Part shown: in pieces, positions 12,917 through 25,830 of the stretch
How the letters are laid out: every line of letters begins with the position of its first letter
Numbering within the stretch: the stretch's first letter is position 1
From: Aphis gossypii
Taxonomy: Eukaryota > Arthropoda > Insecta > Hemiptera > Aphididae
NCBI RefSeq assembly: GCF_020184175.1
Contig: NC_065530.1
Location: 1,736,001 to 1,800,000, forward strand
Direction of reading: 5' to 3'
Length of the DNA: 64,000 nucleotides
The notes under the pieces: model-generated
Seen by the model: only the letters and a program-made list of their open reading frames with translations
Databases searched by the model: none
Told to the model about the DNA's origin: nothing
Made by a program: the position numbers and the translations under genes

Positions 12917-15900
12917 GTGAGTAAAACTTGTAGGTACATAATAATATTAAAAAAAATCAGAATAATGTTTAAGTATACATTTTGGCGATTAAAAATTAAT
13001 CGTGTAACGAACATGATTATCATACATAATTATTATTAAATTACCTATGTGAAAAAGTGACGTGAATAACGGTTTCGCGAATTCACTTCGTATATCTATA
13101 AATGTACGTATTATTATACTGTAATCGATCACAGTTGAGTTGTAGACGAGACTTTAATATGATCGCCGAAAGCCTCCGTCCAGTTCAAGACGATTTGTAT
13201 ACTATCATTAATCGTATCTATATAATAGGTACATAAACACCTCAGGATATGATATTTTAATGGAGTGTTCACACTCGACTATAATAATATAATAAACGTC
13301 AACGGTTTTTTATGATATAATATATGGCTCATTTTTTACAATAACTATTCTAACGTTTTTGACAAGTATATTATATTAGTATTATTTTATCACAATTAAT
13401 ACTGATATAATAATTTTATTAAACCTAAATATGTATATGAGAAATTATAAAAAAAATTTAATTTTGCAGAAATCTAATTGGCTAAAAAAAAGGTCTTGAA
13501 AAAATGTATTATTTCCACTGTTAGTATTCTAATTAGGAATTACAAAAATATCTAAGTTCCTTGTGTTTCTACATGTTATATTTCATATAATAACTCAGGA
13601 TAATGGATGAGGTTGTTAGAATATCGTAAACTAACATAATATCTGCTAATTTATGTTATGTAGTGAGTTTACGCTTAAGAAGTTTTCAACAACATTATCG
13701 GTATCTCTAGTGATACGTATATTAGATACATAAGTAATTCTTTTCAAAAACTTATATTGACATTATTAAGATGATTTATATATTTTGAGTAATAACTATA
13801 CAATATAAGTGAACCGAATTTTACATCTTACATTAGACCTTACTAATGGCATATAAAGTGATTTTAAACTTTAAACAAATAGGTTATTTAAATTCTTTCG
13901 CATTTCTTTTGATAAAACCCAGTGTTTTTTATAATTTATTTATGGTTTGACATTTGACTATATTCTTATTATCGTTGTATATACCTTCGCGTAGTTTTAG
14001 AAAGAAAAAGAGTTTTACGTGGAATAATGACTCATTATACATTTTATAATAACCGTATAGTTGAGAGTATATTATACCATTATATATAATAATGTGATAC
14101 CTAGTAATTATAGTTTCGATTCACTATAGTGAAATATTGCGTAAACGTGCGGTATACTGATCAGATTCTGTAGGGTCTCTAGTCAAAGTTTTCGAAGTAA
14201 TTAAAGAGGTGGTATAATTAGTAAGTCTACATGTAGTGGATTTTCTATTTTTATCGTAAAAACGGCAAACAATGATCGACCGAAATTATTTAATCGCATG
14301 TAACGTGACAAAAAAAATTAATTGGTTTCTATCGCGTTGTTCAATTAATAAAATAATAATAACGCGTGTTTTATTGTTGTATAATTTTTTTCTGAACAAG
14401 CGTTAAATTTTTCGTTTTTTTTTTTTGAACTCCGAACAGTTCAGTATAATCCAATCTGTTGTGTATAAACAATTAAGGTTCTCCAGTTTCATGTGCAGAT
14501 TATAATTGTGTATGATAGTATAAAACTTTCGATATAATATTAGAATGTTTTTTTTATGTGTTCTATAATTAAGTATTTTACTCCCATTATATTTAGGCCT
14601 GAATAAAACATTATACATAGCTACTTTAATATAATATATTTAGGATAGTTTTTTTAACTTTTAACGTTGACTTGGTCAGTGACCTGCTATGTTGTTGATA
14701 TTATAGAAAGTGAACGCGCGCATCGCCCGAATCCTACGTAACAATTGTTTATGACCTTCGGAGATCTACGATACTGGGGATTTCACGTGGGATTTTGTAA
14801 TTACTGAAACGGGAATCTATGATATTATGATCAGCTTTTCGCGCAATTTTGAAACGTTTATGTATATTACAGCATCTTCAAAATGTCATAATAACGTAAC
14901 TGTCCGGTATAAAATACCTATACAGTCGTACAATTCTTATGCAGATTATTCGTGTCTATTCGAACGCGCGTATTGCGGTAATAAACGGTCACCAAACGTT
15001 CAAATTCGAAAAAATAGAATCCACAAATTATTATTAAAATTTAAACTAAAAATTGCTACACATAACTTTACATTTAAGTGCATACTACTATAATACACAC
15101 AAGCTGTACTAAAACACACGTAATATAATAGTAGAACATATTTCATAAACAAACCTTGAAAATAATTAAATTAGGTATATTGACAGCAAGGTAGGTTGAG
15201 AAGCATTCAATGCTTAAGTTGGTATAACTATAAATAAATAATATATATAGGTTAAATTATAGAAACGGTAGACATGTAAAATTAAATAAAATATACCGAC
15301 AAAAATCTTATATTTTTTTATAATATCAAAACAGTCAATTTCGTAACGTTCAATAGTATCTACCTAATATTATATTGCTTGTCCGGAGATATTATAAAAT
15401 TAAATTTTGCATTAGTTGACCATGGTCCACTAATTTATTACCGGTTCGAGTTTCGTGATAAAATTATTAATGAATAATTATCGTCTAGGTTTTTATTTTT
15501 ATTCCTCCAACTTGATAGGTGTGTACAGTCAAACGAGTTGTACATTAGAATATTGGATAATATGAAATTTTGTGAATAAATAACATTTTTTATGTAGATA
15601 GAATTATGTACGATAGTAATATATAAATAAATTACATGTTATTCTAACCATAGGTAACCTCAATAGTATAAATATTACAAAGATTGAAACGTCGTACGAA
15701 ACTCACATATTCTTAGTGTGTACCTACCACAATCGAATATCATATATAATTATATGTCCTGCAGTAATAGACGTGCAAGAATAATATATTATTTATTTAT
15801 TTAATTATATAGTAATAATATATATAGTATACTTATAGTTGTTAATTAGATTGAAACTATGAATAATTACAAGTAAAAAATATTTTAAATAACACTTAAC

Positions 15901-18779
15901 AATAATAATATGTAGACCATAGTAGAAGTCGAGTACTAAATGGCCGTTGAATTTCCGATCTGTATATTTGGTTGTGTGAAACTTTTCGAACTTTTTCGTT
16001 ATTATAGAATACAGATTATTTTGATACATATAAGATAATCACTGATCATAAATCATTTCAGAACCAGTAGTCCTCTGATATGCTCAAAATTCTAAAATTG
16101 TCAACCGGTTTTGAATTCATAGAGCAAGAACAACAACATAATATTAATCAAAAACAATTCGTAACCTTAACCAGATACGACATTACCTATTTACCTATAT
16201 TTATTATGTACTGTGCAAATACGTCATAAACATTTAATTGTTCCATTCAAGAAGGTATTATGTATATATTAGGTAATAATTATTTATTCAAAAAAATTAA
16301 ACATACAGTATATAAAATTATGAATTATTCATATACAATGACTATCATATTTTCTATATCAACAAACCATATAAAACAATTATAACTAATATAAAGGCTG
16401 TAAAAACATATTTCTTTTTAAATTATATTAATGAAATTAATCATATTAATTATGTTTGAACGGCTTGATATTAAAATCAACATTTCGTTTAAACTAAATG
16501 AATAATTTTTTATAAGTAATAAATATATTACTCTATGATTAGTATAAAAAATGGCATTGAAATATTCCAATATTATACCTAAAATAGGTACCTATATCAT
16601 TAAAATTACGAGTAAAAATATGGTAATTTTTAATTCGTTTTTAACTTCACGAAATATAATTATTATTATGTTTCAGACAACAATTTCGTTGTGAATTTTT
16701 AAAATTCTATGTAAGTCAAGTTTGGTATAATATTATTATAATTTAGAACACGCATTACTCTTGTGTATACCTTAATCATAACAAACGTTAATTATATGGG
16801 TATATTAATAAAACCAAAGTCTAGTTCAAAGTCAAATAATCAAAGCAAAAATCAGTTACGCATTTATTATTGACAATGCAAATAATATAATATCAATGAC
16901 AACTTTTGTATTTAAATTCGATATCTAAATATATTCTAAACATATTTCAAAAAAAACTATATCATTCAGTTGTAATAAACTTATGTATGGAAAAGAAGAC
17001 GATCTATGTAAATTTATGAATATCCGGGCTTTATACTATTGATGACCTACATCTTTAATGTTCCATTGTAGTATTGTAATGTTGAGTTAAGTACGCTACA
17101 TTCAAAAATACATGTGCATCTAACCTATAAGGTATTTACACATTTGATACATGAATATAAGTGTTAATGAATTTAGAAATAACTCCAATTCAATGTTAAT
17201 CATTTTAATAAATTAATTTAGACAATATAATATTATGATAACGTTCTGAAATGTTATTGACATTTTTGAATAATTCAATAATTGTTATTGCATCCAATAG
17301 GCATTTACACGTATTTAGATAGACCTCTAACTTGAGCTCACTGTATCTAAATAAAGTAACTACTGCAGCTTAAAAAAATGCAGGTTTATATTTTATTAGA
17401 AGTGATAATTTGACATTTTATAGTCTTGATAATTAGATAATAGTCTGATATAACTATCCAATTTTAAGCTACAGAGGTTACATAGGTCCATCCGTTTAAG
17501 GAAAAAAAAATTAAATAATGAAATGCTTTTTAATGATATTAGGCAATTTTAAACCAATTAAAAATGTTTTTTACGATTTTAGGAGTTTTGAAAGTTAATT
17601 TAATGTTGATATTTTTTGTGAAACAAATTCAATTATTTTTATTTTTATTTGTAAACAGAAAATAAAAATTATTCAATACTGTTAAATTACATTTTTATAT
17701 TTATTATAGATAGGAATCCAGAAAAAAATCTAACTACGCCCCTAAATTTATTTGCCATCGTCCAAAAGTCACTGATAAAATATTTTTTTTTTCGAACAAC
17801 CTCATACCTGCCAGTGGACAAATTAAATTTTGTTTCGAGTGTTAATTTTTTTATTATTTCATCTTCACTAGTCTTACCTTTGTTCACGCCAAATATTAAT
17901 ATTGTTGTATAACAATATGTTGTATGCATATTAATAGTTATTAGTTTCAAATTTAAGACAGTGTGTATGCAGTGTGTAACGTGTGTGTAGCATAAATAAT
18001 AATATAGTGTTATGGTAGCTAATTGTGGTACGGACTATCGATAATAATATAATTATTACACACCAATAATATCACACTATCGATGGACAAAGCCGAGAAA
18101 ATGATAATAGTTTTTAATCAAATCCGACATGGCGGACTACGAGCGTAGGAACATTGTATTTTAGCGATTCAAAGTTGCAGTTGGTATTTTTAAAAGTTCT
18201 TACTGTATTCGCAATAAGAATTTCGACTCATCACGATATCTATAGCGTTTGTAATCGTTATAAACTTTACAATCGACATGGATTATGCCTTAAAAAAAAT
18301 GTCTTTAAAAATACCACTTTATGCCTTAATAATATTACAAAACTTAAAAAACTGTTTTTTCGCAAATTATCTAATATTAAGTAAAGCGATTACACAAAAA
18401 TCTATTTGAATTATTTAAATTCACATAATTTAGCGTTATCACGAGTGTTGCAAATCGTCAATTAAGCGACCTATCTATATGATTTACTCGTACATTCATC
18501 TGCATGTATACGTGACGAAGAGTTCGTTTTATGCAGTCGTTGTCGTTTTTGTCTGATACATAGCTAAAAAAACATAAGTAATAATGTTACGAATCAAAAC
18601 AAATAATATCTATATTTAATTTTTTATTTTTATCAGTGTAGCTTATACTGAATTATTATCAAATTTTATCCATTCTATTTGCATTTAAATCTCTTCGGTC
18701 TAAATTTATAACATTAATATAATTATACGTATGTATTGCTATATTTCTGTGCACTTGTTCGTTTTTCTGGACGTTTATC

Positions 18780-19290
18780 GTCGGAAGCCGTCAGATTCAT
18801 TGGATTTGATAGCGTGTTACTTGTACAATATAATATTATTGTTATAAGTTCATAGACTTACGCGATGTATTCCATCGAATGTAGAGTGTTGTATCGCCTC
18901 TCGCGGCCGTACTGTGTGGCGCACACCGTCAACGACGAGGTCGCTTCCACGTCGAAGGTATATAATTATAGTATTATATTATATGTATACGACGTTGTTG
19001 CACCGTACATAACGTCCACCTTGACCCGGTACGTGGACTCCACGCCAAGTACCTACCGCTACTATACGCCAAAGACTTGCGCCACTCGACTCCAAGAGCG
19101 CGTACGGGGTGCGAATTGAAACGCTGCTCGTGCGTATTATTTATCATTATTGTTACTATTATTATTATTATCATTATAAGTGTTATAACATTGTTACATC
19201 GCGCGTACCACCATCGTCGTAGCCGTCGTTTGGCAGTAGCTCTTCGACGCGACACTCGGATCTATGATTAAACTCACGTCCTTCACCTAT
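18780..19290. promoter_or_regulatory. GC-rich island of unknown role
   Basis: CpG-rich patch (for example CGCCTCTCGCGGCCGTACTG near 18895) in AT-rich DNA. Overlapping short ORFs occur on both strands, which suggests composition rather than coding. It includes a small palindrome, GTGGACTCCAC, flanked by GGTAC and GTACC near 19030-19055. It could be an alternative promoter, an enhancer or a non-coding exon. Confidence 0.3.
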
Positions 19291-20279
19291 CCCGTATACG
19301 TCATAATAGTGACTAATTTAATCAACGGTTTCATTATTTTTTCCTGATCGATTTTGATATTTTCAAAAGTACAAAAAACGTTTTTCTATATTTTAGTTTT
19401 AATGTCTGTATAAATAGTTAAAGAGCTGTAAATAAATGTTTTGTTTTTAGTTTATTGTAAAACTAATTTTCCTCAAAACATACATAGTTTGAATTTTTCT
19501 ATATTTTTTCGTCAATTAAAATTCAATTACCTACATAACCTATATAGTATATATTGTATGCATTGTTTTTTAATTTTTGTCTTATTAAAGATATTTTATA
19601 TCGTATGTAAGTACTTAATTAACAGTAAAATCTTTAGTTTTCAATATATTACACTTGATAGATTTTTATTCAAACTTAGGTAGTAAAAATATTTTTTTCT
19701 TTCAAGAATCCTTAATAATAAATGACTTGGAAAATATGTGTAGTAAGTGAAGTAGTTTACACTGTACGTATAATAATAATGTTACACGATAATGAGGAGA
19801 AACAATCACCGTAAAATAGATCGCTGTTTCGTATACACAATATTTTTGGCACATAATATCGATGTATTGAGGAAGGTACCTATTGCACGGTTTTTTTTTA
19901 TCAAAAGTAAATAAACTACTTAATTTTACGAACTGTTAAATTTAATATAATATGTGGAATGCAGTTAAGGTACATTTATGGCACCCACTTCGGTCGACGA
20001 CCGCGAACCGGCGTTTTATTATGATAATTTTGTTGCTATGGATCAGCGTGTGAATAAGTACCTACTACGTTGTGATATTTCGTAATGGTAATTATATTCA
20101 CAGACATCAGATAATCGTGTACCTTAGTAAAAAATGGAAATCGCGTATTTCAACAACGAAGCTGAATTGATCTCCGTGTATGTATTTGCCACGATGATCA
20201 CACGAGTACAGAAAAGTTTCGTTGTAGTTATATCTGCCAAAATTATAACAAAGCTATACAGAGTAATTTTGTGAAATTA

Positions 20280-20470
20280 CATGTTCACATTTCTTTTTGT
20301 CAATATTGCAGTTATTCAAAATTCGATTCTTGGAATTTTTAAACATAATTTCAGACTATACTTTATTGAGATTTTTTTTACTACCTGTTGAGTGTGGAGA
20401 TACAGGATTTTGTTTTCCAAGTGAAAATAAGTCCCATCGTACAATAGAACTCTGTTTGGGTACGATCGAT
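20280..20470 (+). repeat. Fragment of the CAGAGTGATT-family core
   Basis: Contains GAGATACAGGATTTTGTTTTCC followed by AAGTGAAAATAAGTCCC, resembling the core at 11715-11755 (AGATACAAACTCCTGTTTTC then AAATGAAAGTCCTCC). An upstream TTCTTGGAATTTTTAAA block is also shared. No terminal repeats are visible, so this is a decayed internal fragment. Confidence 0.4.
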
Positions 20471-21282
20471 AATCCATAATATAGTTCACGATGACTAAAA
20501 AAACTACTATAGCAATATATATATTTTATATATATTTTTAAACATAATTTTTTATTAAGTAAACTGATACATAATTGAACTTAACGTTTATTTAATGAAT
20601 ATAATATAGTGTACATGCAACACAGAGTGAAGAGTTCTCCCAGTGGTTGCACTTTGATAATAGCAAAATATTAAAGCCAAAAATTTCAATCAATTAACGA
20701 TGGATTTAAAATGTTAATATTATAGTACTGATAAGACATGGATGATTATCGAGATGTTTGGGTGGTCAGTTCACTGCTGTAGAAATTCCAGCGTTATTAT
20801 TCACATTATTATGTTTGACCTTCGATCATATTGCAATATTATAATACACACACGTGTCAGTATCTGCGATGCTGTTGCTCTACTATAAGTAGATAACGTG
20901 ATATTACGCAGCACGCAGACTTTAAGAAGACTCGACTTGGAAATAAAACATCACGTATTCACGTTAGCCTCGATTTGCATCCTTTTTTCGTTGGTTTTGT
21001 TATGCAAATATATGGTACCTACATATACAGTTTTTAATTACACTAGAAAGTCAGCAACATATTTTATATCATAATGATTATATTGCAATAATTATTATAT
21101 TATTAAAGTACACTGACTAATACATACAACAAATTGTGTAAATTACATTGGTTATATTATTATTATTGTGTAGGATGCACAGCTGTCTATATTTATTTGA
21201 TTTGTTGACAATGATCTAGCTAAAGGAAACACGATTTAATAACGACGTTTCATAGTAAAAACTAATTAAAAATGTATACATA

Positions 21283-21455
21283 TTACGTGGTTTACCAAGA
21301 ATGCTCACTCTTTCTTATTCTTCAATAATACAGTAGTTTAAAATCTGATTATTAGAATTTTTAAATACATTTAAAGATCGATACATATAAAGTTGATTAA
21401 AATAATTCATTATTGAAGGAAAATTGGGGGTGAGCATGTTTGACGATTCACTCTT
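21283..21455. mobile_element. Short MITE, copy 3 of the CAGAGTGATT-end family
   Basis: The left end contains CCAAGAATGCTCACTC then CTTCAATAATA. The right end, reverse complemented, reads AAGAGTGAATCGTCAAACATGCTCACCCCC then CTTCAATAATG, giving inverted arms of about 55 bases. About 173 bp, with almost no unique centre. A 70-base block left of it matches the block left of the 11552 copy. Confidence 0.65.
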
Positions 21456-21689
21456 TAATTTTATATATTATATTTTTTGGTCTCAGGATCATCGGATATT
21501 GCTACAGTCAATCGATTACGTATACATAATACATATAATACACATATACATTACATATTTATATACTGTAATGTACACGAAATATATTACGCATGATAGC
21601 TGTATATATTATAAAATAATATGTAACGCTCTAGTAGTGTCTAATGAATAGTGATTTTTAAAATATGCATATCGACTTATTAATGAAAT

Positions 21690-22020
21690 ACCTATTACCT
21701 ACCTTGCCGTTTGCTCGACCGTCTTCTAATATTTATGTACAGAGTGAACGCGCGACTTTCGGTTGGCTCTCGAGGTATTATTAGTAATCGTGGTGCACGC
21801 CAGACTTTCCGCGACCTACAATCAGGCCAATTTATACGATCGAAAAAAAAAATTTGCGAATTTTTCTCGTCGCTAATAAGTAACACTGCACACAAATACA
21901 GTTATTAGACGTAAAACGATTGTATATTTAGTTTATTTGACATAAATACGTATCGATAGCCTACGGGCACGATCTTCGAGCTCGAGAAAATGATATCATT
22001 ACGATAACCCGTTTAATTGC
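21690..22020. promoter_or_regulatory. GC-richer island, unassigned
   Basis: The stretch around 21705-21890 and 21945-22015 is clearly GC-richer than its flanks and has overlapping 65- and 66-residue ORFs on opposite strands. Neither has a recognisable motif. Regulatory DNA or a non-coding exon inside the putative intron are possible. Confidence 0.2.
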
Positions 22021-23829
22021 CATCATGTTTTATCATCGATCTTAGAGTAATAAATTTAGGGCGTCGGTTTTATTACAAATTGAATAATTTTTTTGAAAAT
22101 ATTGCCTTCCAAGCACAAAGTTTATTTCATAAATTACATAATTTAAAAATAAAACTTTTATTTCGTATTTTTTTCTTAACTTTAAGTATACTTTTTAGTA
22201 CTCGTATATATTATAAAAACGGCTATAATTAAAAAAAACTACCATAAACTATACCACTTAAAGTAAAAAATTAATTAATAGGCATTAGTTACTTTGCTTA
22301 TTCATATTATTTTTATTAAGTATGTTTTTTTCCCGTGTACCTGAAGTTGCACAACGGTCTGACAATCGAAAAATCTTTATCACGTGGCACAGGCACCTAT
22401 ATATTATATATAATTTCTAAGTCAGAGGGTTTCCACATTGGTTGGTCTATCTCCTCACGTTATTCTTGTTGTTATTATCTTTTGCTATACAATTTACTCA
22501 TTGTATATAAATATTCCAGATTGTAAATATTCATTTGTTAAATAAAACATGAAAAAATATATAATGTATTATACAGACTGGTTGTTTTATTTTCAACTCA
22601 CATCAATCGCGATAACGCCAAATTATGTGAATATAAATAATTCAAATAGAATTGTGTTTTAATTGTTATTTTCAATTAGGTTTCTTTTAGGCGGTTATGC
22701 TATATTATAATAGCTTAAGCTGTATATTTATTTGGCATATCGTATATAGTTATAGATGCTATAAAGTGTCGTATGTTATCCTATTGTATTCGGAGAACGA
22801 GTTTTATATACATTTTGTTGTCGTCGCTAAACTGTATGATAATAATAATAATATATTGTCGTTGATCTTGGACCATCAAATATTTATGTTATATATATAT
22901 TATATGTCATTTGGTTGTTAGTTATTGCACGCACGATAAATGAAAACGAAATGTACGATCGAGATCGACGGTGAAAAAATTGAACAGATATCAACAAAAT
23001 ATGAGGATCAATAATAATATTATTATTATTACAATAGTTTACTCACCTATATGTTTATCTACAATTAAACAGCACAATAATATACTGGAAATCAGATCAA
23101 GGTTACTTCGGTTTTATATAACATAATATTCTAAACTCCACTATTCGCGTTAAAATGTTTGTTATGAGTTTTATAAATTGAAATGGATTTAATTACAATT
23201 AGAAAAATAATAATATATAATATTTTGGGTTTGAAAAACAACAACCTTGATCTAATTTTTTAATCTTTTGTGAATTATGTAAACAATACTGTTTGTGAGT
23301 CTGCTTTATACGCGATTTTTGAGTTGTTTTGGTAAAACGTAGGCAATTTTTAATTATAAATAATATTTAATTACATTTTTAACCGTAAATTAAGTTAATT
23401 TTATGCATTAATTTCGTTTTCGTACACCTGTGAATATAATATAGTGAGATTCGTTTATCGACATGGACGAATGCCGATATGATGCTATTGTAACGCTGTA
23501 TGATTTTGTGATTATAAATACATACCAGAAGTACATAAGATATTGTATCTATATTCCTTAAATAACTATATCTGAGAGGTTGTGAATGTTATACCTATTA
23601 TTTTAATTCCTAAGTCAGATGCTATATGTTGAACATAGTAGTACAACTATTTGCCATCTTTCCAGTTCACAGACATGCCAATTCGCGTACAGATAAACCG
23701 GTTTTATAAAAACGTCCTAAATTTCCGACAATAGATAATAAATATTTTTTAATGTATACTAAACAATATTAAAAACATACTAAATCTATATTAATATAAA
23801 AAAATGCAAAATAATTCTGTTACGTTTAC

Positions 23830-24770
23830 ACGTGTTAAACCACAGAACTGATTTTGATGAAATTTAATACAAAGATAACTTAAACCATAACAAAAAAACA
23901 TAGATTACTTAAAAAAGATAATAAACCCATAAAGGGATGAAACTATATAACCACTCTAATGTGATTGAAAGCCAACTGCGTGGACAGATTTTTTTTGTAT
24001 ATTTAGGGTTGCCACTGGTTGCAGAAAATAAAAAGGACTTATATAAAAATAAATGTATGTTTGTAGTTTATATTATATACTCATATATTCGAACTACTCT
24101 ACCGATTTTAACAACTCCAAAGATTGTTTTTAGAGATATCAAAAAAGTTTAAAGAATAGTTGGAATCATGTTCGAAAATGCTATACAAAATCCACCTGTA
24201 CAAAAGGTTGACTATCTTGATCGAATTAGTTCATACAATTAAATTACCGACACCGATTTGTCTGTGAGTTGTAATTAATTAGTACAAAATAAAGCGCTGA
24301 ATTTTAAATTTGTTAATTTGTTAATTATTCAATGTAGTCTAGGGAGTAATAGTTGTCAATAGGTATCATATTATAACCATAGCAACTGTTCAGTTTTGAA
24401 AAATAATATATATTTTACATTATATAATAATAATAATAATACATTATCTTAACAATTCATACTTCATTTAACTAATAAAAAAAAAAATACTGCATTTTTC
24501 GTATTATTAACAATTTTTATCAACAGTTTGAATTTTAAACGCTGATCAAAATATTATGCTCAATGTTTACTCTGTTCATGTATTTGGATATTTTTAAATT
24601 ACAGTAAAAATATCGTCTAAGTTTTAATTATTTGTTGATGGACTTATGAATTTCGTATTTTCATCATTTTATTTGGTTTTTTTCACACCGATCTCTCCAC
24701 GAATCCTTCCCCACCATCACCACCACTCACCAACCCATCGAGACAAGATTCTAGTTTTCTCAACTATTGT
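23830..24770 (+). repeat. Dispersed repeat, copy B (most complete; possibly Helitron-derived)
   Basis: Opens with CAGAACTGATTTTGATGAAA and TAAACCCATAAAGGGATGAA, phrases typical of insect non-autonomous elements. It then has AACTACTCTACCGATTTTAA, AGAGATATCAAAAAAGTTTA, CTTGATCGAATTAGTTCA and, near 24735, CATCGAGACAAGATTCTAG. AGAGATATCAAAAAAGTTTA and CTTGATCGAATTAGTTCA are identical in copy C. No intact ORF; the 71- and 72-residue frames here are shadows. Helitron origin is an inference. Confidence 0.6.
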
Positions 24771-25309
24771 TTGCAAGTCCATTGTAATGCTTATTAAAAA
24801 AAAGTTGTTTGGTACAGTCCGTATAGTCACTCGTAGTGACTATTTCACCTCAAGAGATCTTTGATGACTGGTTACAAGGTGGATACAGAAAAATGTGAAC
24901 AGATTGCACACTCCAACGATAGAGGTTTGGGCTAAATATACCATCGGCAATACAAGTACAGGAGTCGCTAAATTTTTGATATAAACGTATGATTGTTTCA
25001 TCTGTGAGAATTAGAGAAAGGAAGAAATTTTCGTTGTTTTATATAATATTTTTGAAAATCTTCGATATTGTTTGAGTATTTTCATATGCATAGTAAATAA
25101 AAATATTCAGTACGTGTTTGTAGGTATATTCATAACAACGAAAACTATTTTTCCACTAAAAGCCGAACTTTTTGAAATATTGCAAACTCCTGTCATTAAA
25201 TAAATTTGTCAGTATAGAAGGTTGCACCATATGTTTTATTTTTAGGTAAAAAGATTATTCGTGTAGGAGTTTATATTTGGCCTTACAAATTGTTCGACCT
25301 AAAAATTTT

Positions 25310-25830
25310 GCTTGAGAACAAGTTGGACGGGCCGTGGACGAAACCGACAGAGATTGATGTCAATATATATTAATATTATATTAAATTATAGGTTTACGAA
25401 TTACGATTCTAGTTTTGTCAACGGGAATTCACTGAAATGTTTTGCGCGGGACGCGAGACACAAGGCAATCGTCTTTTCGCAGCAGCATAGTTTGGATTTC
25501 ATCTTGTATTACAACTTTACTATACCTACGATGGCATTGCATATGATATGTCTAGAAAGACTAAGGTCATAATGTCGCGTCGGTATAAAATAATGTGGAC
25601 TTAAAGACGTTTTTATTCAGTTTATTGTGCCGCACTTGTATTTACGATGTATAACAGGTAATGGTAACTATAAGAATCGTATACAATTCAATAACACTAT
25701 TATCGCTATTCGATGTGCGCCGCCGACGTACGCAATATAAAGAACATACCGGAAAAGGGCATTAAACGCGGCGCCCTTGTGTTTGCATTAATAGGTATTG
25801 GACTTTTATTGCCCTCGAGTAAAGCAGGAA
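25310..25830. promoter_or_regulatory. GC-richer island, unassigned
   Basis: Includes GGACGGGCCGTGGACGAAAC near 25324, GCGCGGGACGCGAG near 25443 and CGCCGCCGACGTACGC near 25719. An 86-residue + ORF spans the first half but shows no known motif. Possible intronic enhancer or alternative promoter. Confidence 0.25.
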
